Of a stretch of DNA of 64,000 nucleotides, positions 13,143-22,844 are shown in pieces. A program made the translations under genes and the position numbers. This DNA is from Hyalella azteca (Eukaryota > Arthropoda > Malacostraca > Amphipoda > Hyalellidae), in the NCBI RefSeq assembly GCF_000764305.2, contig NW_025940784.1:1-64000 (forward strand). Reading direction: 5' to 3'. The stretch's first letter is position 1, and every line of letters starts with the position of its first letter. Under the pieces are notes generated by a model. That model did no database searches. It had not been told where the DNA came from and saw only the letters and a program-made list of their open reading frames with translations.

Positions 13143-14404
13143 CTGCAAAAACAAACAAATTTAACACAATAACTCACCCATCACAGGATAATAAATTAAA
13201 ATGAAATTAATTTTTTCAATTATATGGCAATTTAAAAACTACCTAGCAGTGTGAAAACAGTTAACCTAATGGTTTCATTATTGGGATTTTCAAAAAAATT
13301 AGTAGGTCATTGATCACTAGTGTTGAAAAAAAATTCTTTATAAATTATTCACCCCATTTTTTATTGGAAATAAATTATTGATAATACAATTTTTCACCTT
13401 TTTACAGCTGTACGGTATTTGTTAATGGAAATGGTTTAGCACTTCAAGTTTAGGCAGCTCATGCTAAACTTCCTATTTGTATAAATGGATCTTTCTTCTT
13501 TTGAAGACACCGAGTGACCTATTTTTTGTTTGCAATTTCAACATGTTCTTTAGGTTAAATTACATTGGATTTCGTATGCACAATTGAAGTTGAATGGTCA
13601 ATGCAGTAATTTTAACACGTTTTTCTTAGCTTAGCTTCGCGTTTGTTTGTTTGTTTGTTTGTTGTTAACATTGACAACGAAAATTAGCCCACTTCTGATT
13701 GCTCTAGAGATCTAAAATTCGGCATGCAGGCTATTTTCGCCTAACAATTTCAGATACAATCATAAAAACTAGCAATTAGAGACCTAAATTTGCTTAATTA
13801 AGTAAAATATATATATAAATAGTATATAGGTATATAGTATGACGTGCGGGCGCTGACGTTATAGACGAGCCGGCGCTTACGCTGCGTATCATCGATACGT
13901 ACGTCAAGTCAAGTAAATTGGCTCGCAACAACGTTTTTCATGTGTAGCAACGGACTAAAAAGGAGAAAATAAAATACTTAAAAAAAAAAAATTTAAATAA
14001 TAGTTTTTTTTGTGGGTCACATTTTTAATTTTTTAACCTATTAGATACGCAAACTTTTCAAATTTTTCTATTGTGTTATGTAGCCTCAGTATTAGGCCTT
14101 TAATGCCCATTGACAAAATTTTTCTATGTCAAATAGTTTTTGAGTTGTGGGGGTTTTTGTTGAAAAAACGAAAAGTGGTCTAAGTTACCCCGCCGGTCTA
14201 AGTTACCCCATTTTACGGTAATTGGCTTTAAACTTTAGTAAATTAGAAATCGAAAGTTGCTGGGTGCTGGTAAATTTGAAGCAATCTTCAAAATTGAAAT
14301 TTGCTACTATAACATTTGGGCAATTGTAAATTCAGCTGTACTATTAATCTAGGTATTATGGGTTATGGCCAGCAGCACAGCACATACTAAATGAGAAAAC
14401 TTGG
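13143..14404. other. Non-coding upstream of the IQGAP exons, with one orphan transposon end
   Basis: Probably IQGAP intron, since the calponin-homology domain is incomplete at 13142. It holds a (GTTT)n microsatellite near 13640. At 14178-14218 it holds a right transposon end with the doubled motif GTCTAAGTTACCCC and a terminal TTTTACGG next to TA. I did not find the matching left end. Confidence 0.5.
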
Positions 14405-14466
14405 TTAACCCTTTACGCCCTGGCGTGACGAATTCGTCACACCAGGGACTAGCTACCTTTTCCAAC

Positions 14467-14757
14467 AATTTCACGTTTTCTGTCATTTTTTTGAAAAATT
14501 CACACGAATAAAAAAAGTCTTAGATTTATTTTTTACATATGTGTACCAAGTTTCAAAGTTATCTGTCAGTAAATAACCGAAATATAATTTCCAAATTCCA
14601 ATGGCAATGTCCAATTTCTTATGGAAATTCTATCTCGGTTATTTACTAACAGATAACTTTGAAATTTGGTACACATATGTAAAAGATAAATCTAAGACTT
14701 TTTTGTTCGTAGGAATTTTTCCAAAAAAGTGAAAGAAAACGTGAAATTCTTAGAAAA
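14467..14757. repeat. Long internal inverted repeat
   Basis: Two arms of about 130 bases centred near 14605: the left arm contains CATATGTGTACCAAGTTTCA and the right arm its near complement. Single-stranded, it would form a long hairpin. It belongs to the left part of the TTAA element. Confidence 0.8.
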
Positions 14758-15296
14758 CTGCCAAAAAGGGGGTACTGTAGAAATCTATCTCCTGTTATGA
14801 TTTTCAAGCTACAACATCGAGACGCATATCATTCGATGCGTAAAGACCATATCTATCGATTGGTCTTTGCTGTTTTTCGAGATTCTAATTTTTGTGGGTG
14901 GGGTGGGCATTTTTTAAAAAAAAAATTATTTCTCCCCCCACCCTTTTGAATTTCCCCTCCCCTTTTTTCAAAATATTTTCAAAACTTCAACGAAATTGAA
15001 AAAAAAGCTTCGACCAATCTCTAGATCTTTTATTTGCAAATCGAACGGTTTATTACTCATTGCTGTAGCTTAAAAATTCTGGGAAGAAATAGGTTTGCAG
15101 TGACAATAAGTGTGAATGCTCAGTAGAGCGCGACAAAGTCCTGAGCGCCTCGAAATAGGCATTCAAGGTGACATGGATGCAAGACTAGACATTACTGGAG
15201 CCAAAATTCAGTCACGGATAGTGGGAACGACTGCATGAGCACCATCCCACATGACAGCAGCCGGGTAACTAAAGATCAGCGTCTTCAGGTTGCATA

Positions 15297-16639
15297 CCGT
15301 CAACCGGGGCTACTCGGGACAGATTTGATTGCTTTTTTGTTAATAACTGTTAATAACTTATTACGATGAAACATTTCATAAACAAATTTAGGCTCATTTT
15401 ATAGCTCTTTGCCAGGGCTATTGAATGGCATTGTAAAAAAATTCCATATGCTATTCCTAAGGTGCCAGATGCAAAATAAAGATTGTCCCGAGTAGCCCCG
15501 TCGGTCAGGGGGGATACTCGGGACAATGGGAATAAAACTTCATTTCAAAACATTTGAAGCATGCAGAGCTTACTCATGATAACTCATCCATTAGGTACTA
15601 AAAGTACTCTGAAGTCCTCTTTCATTGTAGAGGATGTAGAGGTAGAATAAATGACATTTTGTGATTTCTACTTGTTTTTCCTTTATTGATATGATATTAC
15701 CATAAACATTAATTACCATCAACTGGGGTGACTTCAACCTTGTTTTTGATTCATGCTGGGGTTCTAAAAGCGGGGTCATAAACGCCAGGGTAATAAACGC
15801 CAGGGTTGTAAACCAGGTCATAAATGCCGGAGCGACTTTGGCCATTGTTTATGACCCTGCTTTGGCCATCATTACGAATGGGGCCCAATCCCCCAGTTGA
15901 TGGTACCCTATTATTGATGGGATATTACTGTATTATTGATGGGATATTACCATATCCATGAACATGCCATTGAGCATTTACAACAACCTTTTTCTCTGCA
16001 AGCTTCATATTGGCAGCCTTATAGCATTTTTTTTCTGTATCTGTAAGCATACAGGACAGCTTGTAATTTGTGTGATGATAAGAGAACTTTTTTCGCTCAG
16101 GGAGGTAAATGTAATCAATATTCTTTGTTTTTAATCAATTTGTTCTTAACTGGAGCCTTTGCTAACTGAGGTTCTACCGTAAATGCGTTTTTGGGGGTGT
16201 CCCTAATAGCCCCGGGGGGGTGTCCCGAGTAGCCCCACCTAGCCCCACCGTGGGGAAATGGCTACCATTTCTTTTTGGAATGAGATAGGCAAATTCTGTC
16301 AATTACGTTTTCAAGCCGACACCTGGGTGCAACTTTTATGTAAGTAAAATTTTTTAATACAGCAAATATTTTTTTTTGCTACATACGTACCTTAGCAGTT
16401 GTAACTTTACAAAATATAGTTTTTCACCATTTTTTTCAGGAATTTTTCAAAGCAAGTAAATGTAGTATTTTTCGACTTCCTTTATAGGTACTACATAGAT
16501 AGGAAAAATGTTGACGTTTATGCCACTATTTTTAGTTTTGCAATATTCCAATTAGTTTCAATACTAGGTACAAGTTTTAGGACGTGTTGGAGGCCTGTCC
16601 CGAGTAGCCCCGCTTGTCCCGAGTAGCCCCGGTTGACGG
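15297..16639. mobile_element. TA-flanked MITE nested in the TTAA element
   Basis: The terminal inverted repeats are perfect over 25 bases, beginning CCGTCAACCGGGGCTACTCG. Both ends are bordered by TA (15295-15296 and 16640-16641). The right end carries the subterminal motif TGTCCCGAGTAGCCCCG twice, and further copies lie inside near 15485 and 16225. No transposase is visible. A smaller element (15716-15903) is inserted inside it. Confidence 0.85.
15716..15903. mobile_element. 188-bp TA-flanked MITE, innermost insertion
   Basis: The ends are CCATCAACTGGGG and its exact complement, flanked by TA on both sides. The interior holds short repeats of AACGCCAGGGT and TTTGGCCAT. It is the third level of nesting at this site. 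Confidence 0.8.
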
Positions 16640-16906
16640 TATTTATGTGCCCAACCAGTAATTTTTGCCCATATTAAATGTGAAAGAACTCCCCCACCCC
16701 TAACACTTTCACAAACTGTCGTCAAGGCATAAATCAACGTACAGCGATGATTTTGGTACCATTGGATAGGTCAGAATGTCAGCTTCGAAGTGAGACTTGA
16801 AACCGAAAAAGTGAACTTTACAATTTTCGTCCCAGAAATTCAGGGCGTAAAGGGTTAAAATTTAAGTTTTCATCTTACGAGAAATTATTTGTCTGAAATC
16901 TGAATA

Positions 16907-17370
16907 GGGTAAATGCGGTATATTCCGACATCGTGGTAATTCCGTCACTTCTCTGGTTTTTCCTTTATATTAAGCTTTGTTTTAGTTCCATGCGTTCATT
17001 GATGGTTGAAATGGTGACGTCATACATTTGCGTGTCGAAATACTGCAAAAACACTAGGTCTTGGCCATCTAGTGGGAAAATATTGAGATCCAAAGAGAGA
17101 CAATGCATGCCACGTGGTGAGATCATCGAAAAATGTGTCAAATTTGACAGTTGACATGGCTCTACCAAATAGTGAATAACTGTTTTTATAGGAAGAATAT
17201 TATGGTTTGAGACTTTTAAATACGTCTGTGAATATATTAGGAATCCTTTAAGTATACTTGTATTCGCTGATTTCAAGTCGTAAATAAATTAATAGATGAT
17301 TAAGTTGAGATGTTGGATTTCGACACATGAAAACTAATTCCGACACAACTTGAATTGGACACACACAGAT
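16907..17370 (+). mobile_element. Truncated copy of the 17498 MITE, cut by the adapter
   Basis: It starts at a TA with GGGTAAATGCGGTATATTCC and runs parallel to the element at 17498 for about 460 bases with a handful of substitutions. It then stops at CACACACAGAT, where the synthetic adapter begins. Its missing right half points to a false join. Confidence 0.8.
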
Positions 17371-17408
17371 CTGTCTCTTATACACATCTAGATGTGTATA
17401 AGAGACAG
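17371..17408. other. Nextera mate-pair junction adapter left in the assembly
   Basis: The 19-bp Tn5 mosaic end CTGTCTCTTATACACATCT is followed immediately by its exact reverse complement, 38 bp in all. This is the circularisation junction of Nextera mate-pair libraries and not genomic sequence. It separates the truncated MITE copy from unrelated sequence, so adjacency across this point should not be trusted. Confidence 0.97.
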
Positions 17409-17497
17409 GTTTAACATCATAAGTTAATGGTTAACAGGTCACTGACCATCTGATGCCAATTTGACACAGTTACATTTTGACTGACTACTAGGCCCTA

Positions 17498-18423
17498 GGG
17501 TAAACGCGGTATATTCCGACATCGTAGGTAATTCCGTCACCTCTCCAGCTTTTCCTTTATATTAAGCTTTGTTTTAGTTCCATGCGTTCATTGATGGTTG
17601 AAATGGTGACGTCATACATTTGCGTGTCGAAATACTGCAAAAACACTAGGTCTTGGCCATCTAGTGGGAAAATATTGAGATCCAAAGAGAGACAATGCAT
17701 GCCACGTGGTGAGATCATCGAAAAATGTGTCAAATTTGACAGTTGACATGGCTCTACCAAATAGTGAATAACTGTTTTTATAGGAAGAATATTATGGTTT
17801 GAGACTTTTAAATACGTCTGTAAATATATTAGGAATCCTTTAAGTAAACTTGTATTTGCTGATTTCAAGTCGTAAATAAATTAATAGATGATTAACTTAT
17901 TACATTGATTAATGGATTTAGGCCCATCAAAACTAATTCCGACACAACTTGAATTGGACACATACAGATCGTTCCAAGCTTTGTACAAAAATTGAAATTT
18001 GCTTAATTAAAAGCCTAATAGCTGTTAAATAAAATGTAAATAAGTAGTGTTCAATATTTGTTAGTGTTCTAATTCAAAGCCGTGTTGTATCCCAATACAG
18101 CTCACACAGTGAACGGAATTCGAATACGTTGATGTCGGCATTACATATCAGTTAAATTTGAAGCGCTGACGCAATACGACTCACCACATGTCGAATATTG
18201 CCACACACAGTGACGGAATATAGGGATTTGGTAGGTTTCCATTCTAAAGGCTTTTTAATAAATATGGCAACATTTTGTGACGTTTCATCGTTGCTGACGC
18301 GTAGTGAAGTGTTTTGAGAGTCATGTGAAGGCAACAGAACTTACGAAACGCATACGGTTTTTTTTTTATAGTTTTTCATTTCTTGATGGGTCCTTAATGT
18401 GTCGGAATATACCGCGTTTACCC
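17498..18423 (+). mobile_element. 926-bp TA-flanked MITE, complete
   Basis: The 24-bp inverted repeats are perfect and begin GGGTAAACGCGGTATATTCC. TA flanks both sides (17496-17497 and 18424-18425), as in Tc1/mariner-type elements. The interior has no convincing transposase; the roughly 100-codon minus-strand frame near 17557-17868 resembles nothing known to me and recurs in the truncated copy only because the DNA does. Confidence 0.85.
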
Positions 18424-18450
18424 TAATGATCACAATTTGTTGCATTGAAT

Positions 18451-18646
18451 CATAGTGGCAAGGCAGAGAGTTTTTTAGACTCTGCCTCCAGTTCATTTTT
18501 GAGTCTTATAAGTAGACAAGTAAAGTATCCTGGTACCTGGAGGCTGGATACTAGCATTATCATACATAAGAAATTGGTTTAAATCTTAGGTAAATGAGGA
18601 AATTAAAAATGAACTGATTCTAAAAAATCTCTGGTTTGTCACTATG
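18451..18646 (+). mobile_element. hAT-type MITE, copy 2, with 8-bp target duplication
   Basis: A 196-bp relative of 511-705. It starts CATAGTGGCAAGGCAGAGAG and ends with the complement of CATAGTGACAAACCAGAGA. The 8-bp direct repeat CATTGAAT lies immediately on both sides, the target-site size of hAT elements. Confidence 0.88.
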
Positions 18647-19880
18647 CATTGAATAATGAATGTTGCCAAATTTTGAAGTACGACTAGGCTGGTCGACTTA
18701 CTCGACTAGCCTACTACATTTGCATTTCCAGTTCCAGGCCAATTTGAAGAATTGTGTAGGTAGAACTTCACAGAAGTTTCTGGAAATTAAGAGTAAATAG
18801 GTAAGATGTTTCATGCCCACAGACAATTTTCAAAAATTGCTGCCTTGCTGGTAAAAATAGGCTAATTTTTAAAAATTGAAAAAAATTCTAATTTTCCACT
18901 GAAACTCAAATTCAAAATAGGTAAAACCACTGTTTTGCAATTGTAACAGACTGAATATGAAAAGTTAAATACCTAAATGTTTGAGCTCAACTCTGCTCAA
19001 GTGCTCAACACTACCAAACAGAAATGCTTCTTACTGGCATGAGCGATGGAGCTCCTTGTGTAGTAAAAGGGCATCTTGTTGCACTTTTTTGTCCCTGTTG
19101 TCAAGAACCACTCTTGATGCAATCTTTGACATTTTTACAATTTGGAGATATCTATAAAATTATAGTTCTGAAGACTACTGATAAATTCATCCATCGGTCA
19201 ATTACGTGAAATAGTTCAGCTACATGCTAATTATTGTACGATGTGAGAAAAAAGATCGGTTCAAAGTCTGGGAGCAACTCAAATGCAGTTAACCGGCAGT
19301 TGAAAATCACTTTCCGCACTGTAGATTCAAACTTCCCTCGTCACTAGTCAACAGATTTTTTCCGCGAATCAAAGCGACCTAAGGTGTTTTCTCATAGTTT
19401 CTTACATGTTGAAAATGTTTTGCTGCACATCTTGGTTACTTTCTTTCAAGCATTTACACAGAGTTAATATTAAATTACTGCATATCAAATCTTCGGTCTT
19501 CCTCCGTTTAACCTAAAAATGTTCCCTGGAAGGGAAGTTGCTACTTGAAACGAATGATTGTGAGTTCTGCGCACAGACCGTCAGCGTCATACAATGGGAA
19601 ACTACCGCCTAGCATGCATATAAAGTTGAATGTTTATCTTTTATTGACGCACTTTAGACTTTTAACGATGTGCTCTATATACTCGCCATTTACGTAGTTG
19701 CATGAATGTTTGCACGACTAAAGAGTGAAGTCGCAAGTTCCCAAAATAAGTTGTCTTCTTAGGGGTGTTGTAAATGACCTCACACAGGTCGGTTCTCACA
19801 CCTGGTCATAGCAATTTAGTTCAGGCTTGTAGTTGCATTATCAGCTGTGAGCCGTTTCATTCTCTTCGGTTATTGTGATT
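18647..19880. other. No supported gene
   Basis: About 1.2 kb of non-coding sequence with no recognised exon, RNA gene or named repeat. Confidence 0.4.
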
Positions 19881-19885
19881 TCACA

Positions 19886-20066
19886 ATGACTCCAGTCTGC
19901 CGGTATTTGCGAGGAATGCAGTTACTGCCTTGATGATAAGGTGCTGCTACCGGTCCGACACTTCAGCGAACTGGCCTGCTCCCGTTTTGTGGTGTCTCCG
20001 CTTCCAAGCAATGTGCGCAGTGTCAGAATCTCAATGCCAATGTTTGATAAGGTCTGCTTCATTAAT
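19886..20066 (+). pseudogene. Possible decayed RING-finger exon
   Basis: An open stretch with no upstream Met reads CEECSYCLDDKVLLPVRHFS followed by ELACSRF. The layout recalls the first half of the second RING of the downstream gene (CDLCLDDYCEANPPRLLTCG), but the CGH core reads VRH and the distal Cys pair is absent. It lies 2.9 kb upstream of the RING-Ubl coding start, on the same strand. It could be a dead paralogous exon; chance similarity cannot be excluded. Confidence 0.35.
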
Positions 20067-20103
20067 TAAAAAAAAATTTAAGTTGCGTATGAATTAAGTA
20101 AAA

Positions 20104-20710
20104 TTAGTTAAACAAAATATTACTCATTAGTTGACGTGCATCCTTATAGCAAATACATTCTAGCAAGAGGTGGTCGATAGTTTCTTCCACTCCGCAAGTC
20201 CCGCACAATGTTGTGTCTGACATTGAAAAGCGATGAAGGTAGGGTTTTACAGGGCCGGGCCCCGCAAATCAGAGAGTTTTTTAGACTCTTCTTCAAGTTA
20301 AATTTTGAGTCTTGTGAGTAGACCAGCAGAGTATCATGGATACCAATATTATTATCCATATGATATTGGTTTAAATCTTGAGTAAATGAAGAAATTAAAA
20401 TGAACCGATTAAAAAAAATCTTTGGTTTATCACTATGCTTAACCCATAAATGCCTCAGACGAAGACGAGCCACTCCAACAGTTACACGATGGGACTTTGC
20501 GTGCACCCAAGGTACCGGCTGCAGGTTTCCTCTAATTGATGTGAAGTGTCTGCCTTTGCCAGACTCAGTAACTGTTCGGGACAAGCTTCTTCCCAACGAG
20601 ACGAAAAATTGACGACGAAGACAGCGGAGGGCATCAGAGTATATGGTATTTCCCGAAATGATTAACGGTAGGTAGTCTGCACTTGAAAGTGATTTGCGTC
20701 TCAATCTCAA
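20104..20710 (-). pseudogene. Non-LTR retrotransposon ORF2 C-terminus, interrupted
   Basis: On the minus strand, the stretch WVHAKSHRVTVGVARLRLRH is interrupted by a MITE. It resumes as PYLHRFSMSDTTLCGTCGVE and HLLLEC, then runs to a stop at 20104. This is the CxxC...H...C knuckle that follows reverse transcriptase in Jockey/I-type LINEs. It is a short 5'-truncated remnant. Confidence 0.75.
20257..20437 (+). mobile_element. hAT-type MITE, copy 3, inserted in the LINE remnant
   Basis: A degraded relative of 18451-18646. The right end ...TTTATCACTATG is clear, while the left end is altered around CGCAAATCAGAGAG. It splits the LINE reading frame, so it arrived after the LINE. Confidence 0.75.
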
Positions 20711-21775
20711 ATTTTATTCCTAAATAGGGTGTGATTCAATCTTTTAAAACCTAATCAGTCAATTCAAACAGGCAATATTTCATATTGCCATATGTGTCAG
20801 GCAAATTATCATAAATGGTAAACTAAAAAATGACTGTTGTTTCCATATATTCTTGCGCATTAGCTTGATTTTCAAGGAGCAATATTTACAAAAAATCTTT
20901 GCAGTAATAGGTAAGGATTAAACAAACTTCAGCATTGTGGGCAGATTATATTAGTGTTAAGCAATTAAGCAAAAAAAATACGCATAGCTTAGTAAATAAA
21001 AGCCGGTGTCACTTGATACTCCGTTTCTTCTCTGTCGAACATGTAGAAAAAAAAAATAATTTATGGGATGGTCACGGAGTGTATATTGTTGCTCATTACC
21101 TTCAAACTTTGCAAATTTTTGAGGCTGTTCATTGAAGCTTTCGTCTAGAGTCTAAACAACAGGCAGATTTTTCAAACTGTTTATTGACTTTAAGCGAAAA
21201 GTTGTTTCTTTTATTCAACCTTGACGCTTGTTTTCTTTCTCCAGTTCAGGAATGTGCAAAATGTAGAGCGATTTATGATAATAAAACATCCATTTGTTGG
21301 AATTCGACAGACTGCACGACATAAATAATGAATAATTTTCATTATGTGTGATTATTTCATATCTTATTGATAACTGAGATTTAATACACCAGCCGCTTCG
21401 GTCGATGTGAGTAGAGTAGAGAACTCATTCATTTATGCATATACGTAGGACCGAAATTTGACTATTCATTGATTGAAATATTATTCTGTTATCTATATTG
21501 CTACTCAATTTAATCCCGCCGTTTTACAGAGTCCAAGATATTTTTAAACGTTCATAATAGATATGGATTATATGAACAATATGACATAATAGAAGTTAAT
21601 CTTGACAATTTTGTTGATAATTATTATTTATTGTATACAGATGCTGTCATTTAGCACGTGTTGTCTGTAATCATAGATTATAGCCGTTTAACGTTTGCAT
21701 GCATCCCAGTTGAGATTCTTCGTTCGATCGACAAGGAAACTCGTTTGGTACCTGTTACAACTGCTTGTATACAAC
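20711..21775. other. Upstream region of the RING-Ubl gene
   Basis: AT-rich, with no exon recognised. It includes whatever distal regulatory DNA serves the promoter at 21776. Confidence 0.4.
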
Positions 21776-21809
21776 TATAAATAGAGGTGCCACAACGTAG
21801 CGGATCACT
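21776..21809 (+). promoter_or_regulatory. TATA box and initiator of the RING-Ubl gene
   Basis: TATAAATAG at 21776-21784 is followed 31 bases later by TCACT, a good match to the arthropod initiator, with A21807 as the probable first base. The spacing is right for a focused TATA promoter. A strong splice donor (TTG|GTAAGT) lies 66 bases downstream, as expected for a short leader exon. Confidence 0.65.
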
Positions 21810-21872
21810 GTGCCTGGAGACGTGAACGCCGTGGTGTTGCAATAAAGACTGTAGAGTTTCAACTAAAAATTG
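21807..21872 (+). other. Non-coding leader exon of the RING-Ubl gene
   Basis: A leader of about 66 bases inferred from the TATA/initiator pair and the GTAAGT donor at 21873. It joins to the acceptor TTTAACAG just before 22840, five bases upstream of the ATG. Confidence 0.6.
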
Positions 21873-22844
21873 GTAAGTTAACCCTTTTCATTAACGGTCG
21901 AAGCTTCAATTGCTGACTTTTGTCATGTATTTTTGATTTATTAGAGTTTAACGTTGCTTTTTAAGATTCAAGTTGTATCGGGAAGTAAAGTACGATTAAA
22001 TGTCGATTTGTCTCATGAAACTGCAGTTTTAACGTTGACCGTTGTCTATGAGCCTGAGGCGGATGGAGATCAATTATCATCGAAGAATTTTGGCAAACTA
22101 TAATTAGTGTGTCTCAGGAATTTATTATAAAAAATCTAAATTTCTAAACGGACCTAAAATTGCATTCATCATAAATTATGGCCAGTTGAATAAATTGAGT
22201 TTTTCGCTGCACAAATGGAGCAGCCTTCAATTTATTATAGATTTTGCTACGGTTGAAGGAATGAAATTGAAATATAATTGTCTTATAATTTTGATAATAT
22301 TGCGTCGTGATGAATGAAACGAAGTTTCTGTTGTTTAGTTAATTTGTTTTACTATTTAGCATTTGAGTTTCCATAACAAGGATTTAATAAACAATTGAAT
22401 TGAGGAATACAACAGCCAATTACAGTATTGTACCTAGTTTGCAGCGATCAAGATATCTATAAAAATACAATAATATGCACTGCATTAATTTTTAAGGAGG
22501 CTAAACAAAAAGAATTTAACTCGAGAAAATTTTGTAGTTAGCTACAAGTCTGGTAGTATGTGTTAATGCACTTTCGTACGTACCTACATCGTTTTGAGAG
22601 GGTCTAAATTAATTGCGATAACTTAATTTTCAAAGACAAATTAGTTTCAAATGAGGTTCAAATTAGAGCAATCAAAAAGTAAACTAAGCTGATCACGAAT
22701 GAATAATCTTTTCACTTCAAAATTCAATTAGCCTACTTTGAGTTTGAAGAGGAAAAAAATTGATTAAATACTTCAGCCTTGATTTTATCATTACATTTTC
22801 GTTTGGTGTGCGTTACAACCTAGTTTCATGATTTAACAGATAAG

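Larger units (their letters stand above)
14409..16854. mobile_element. TTAA-flanked DNA element (piggyBac-like MITE), host of two nested insertions
   Basis: The ends are perfect 14-bp inverted repeats, CCCTTTACGCCCTG and its complement, each bordered by TTAA (14405-14408 and 16855-16858), the target duplication typical of piggyBac elements. No transposase frame is visible. The 2.4-kb length is inflated by an internal element at 15297-16639. Confidence 0.8.

Noticed and set aside
14461..14760. Long inverted repeat as a microRNA or hairpin RNA gene
   Set aside because: It is part of a TTAA-flanked MITE, and arms of about 130 bp are typical of foldback elements; no sign of a precursor RNA.
17557..17868. 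Open frames of about 103 codons on the minus strand, present twice (also 16965-17276)
   Set aside because: They lie wholly inside the MITE and its truncated copy, with no transposase motif; the duplication comes from the DNA repeat, not from selection on protein.
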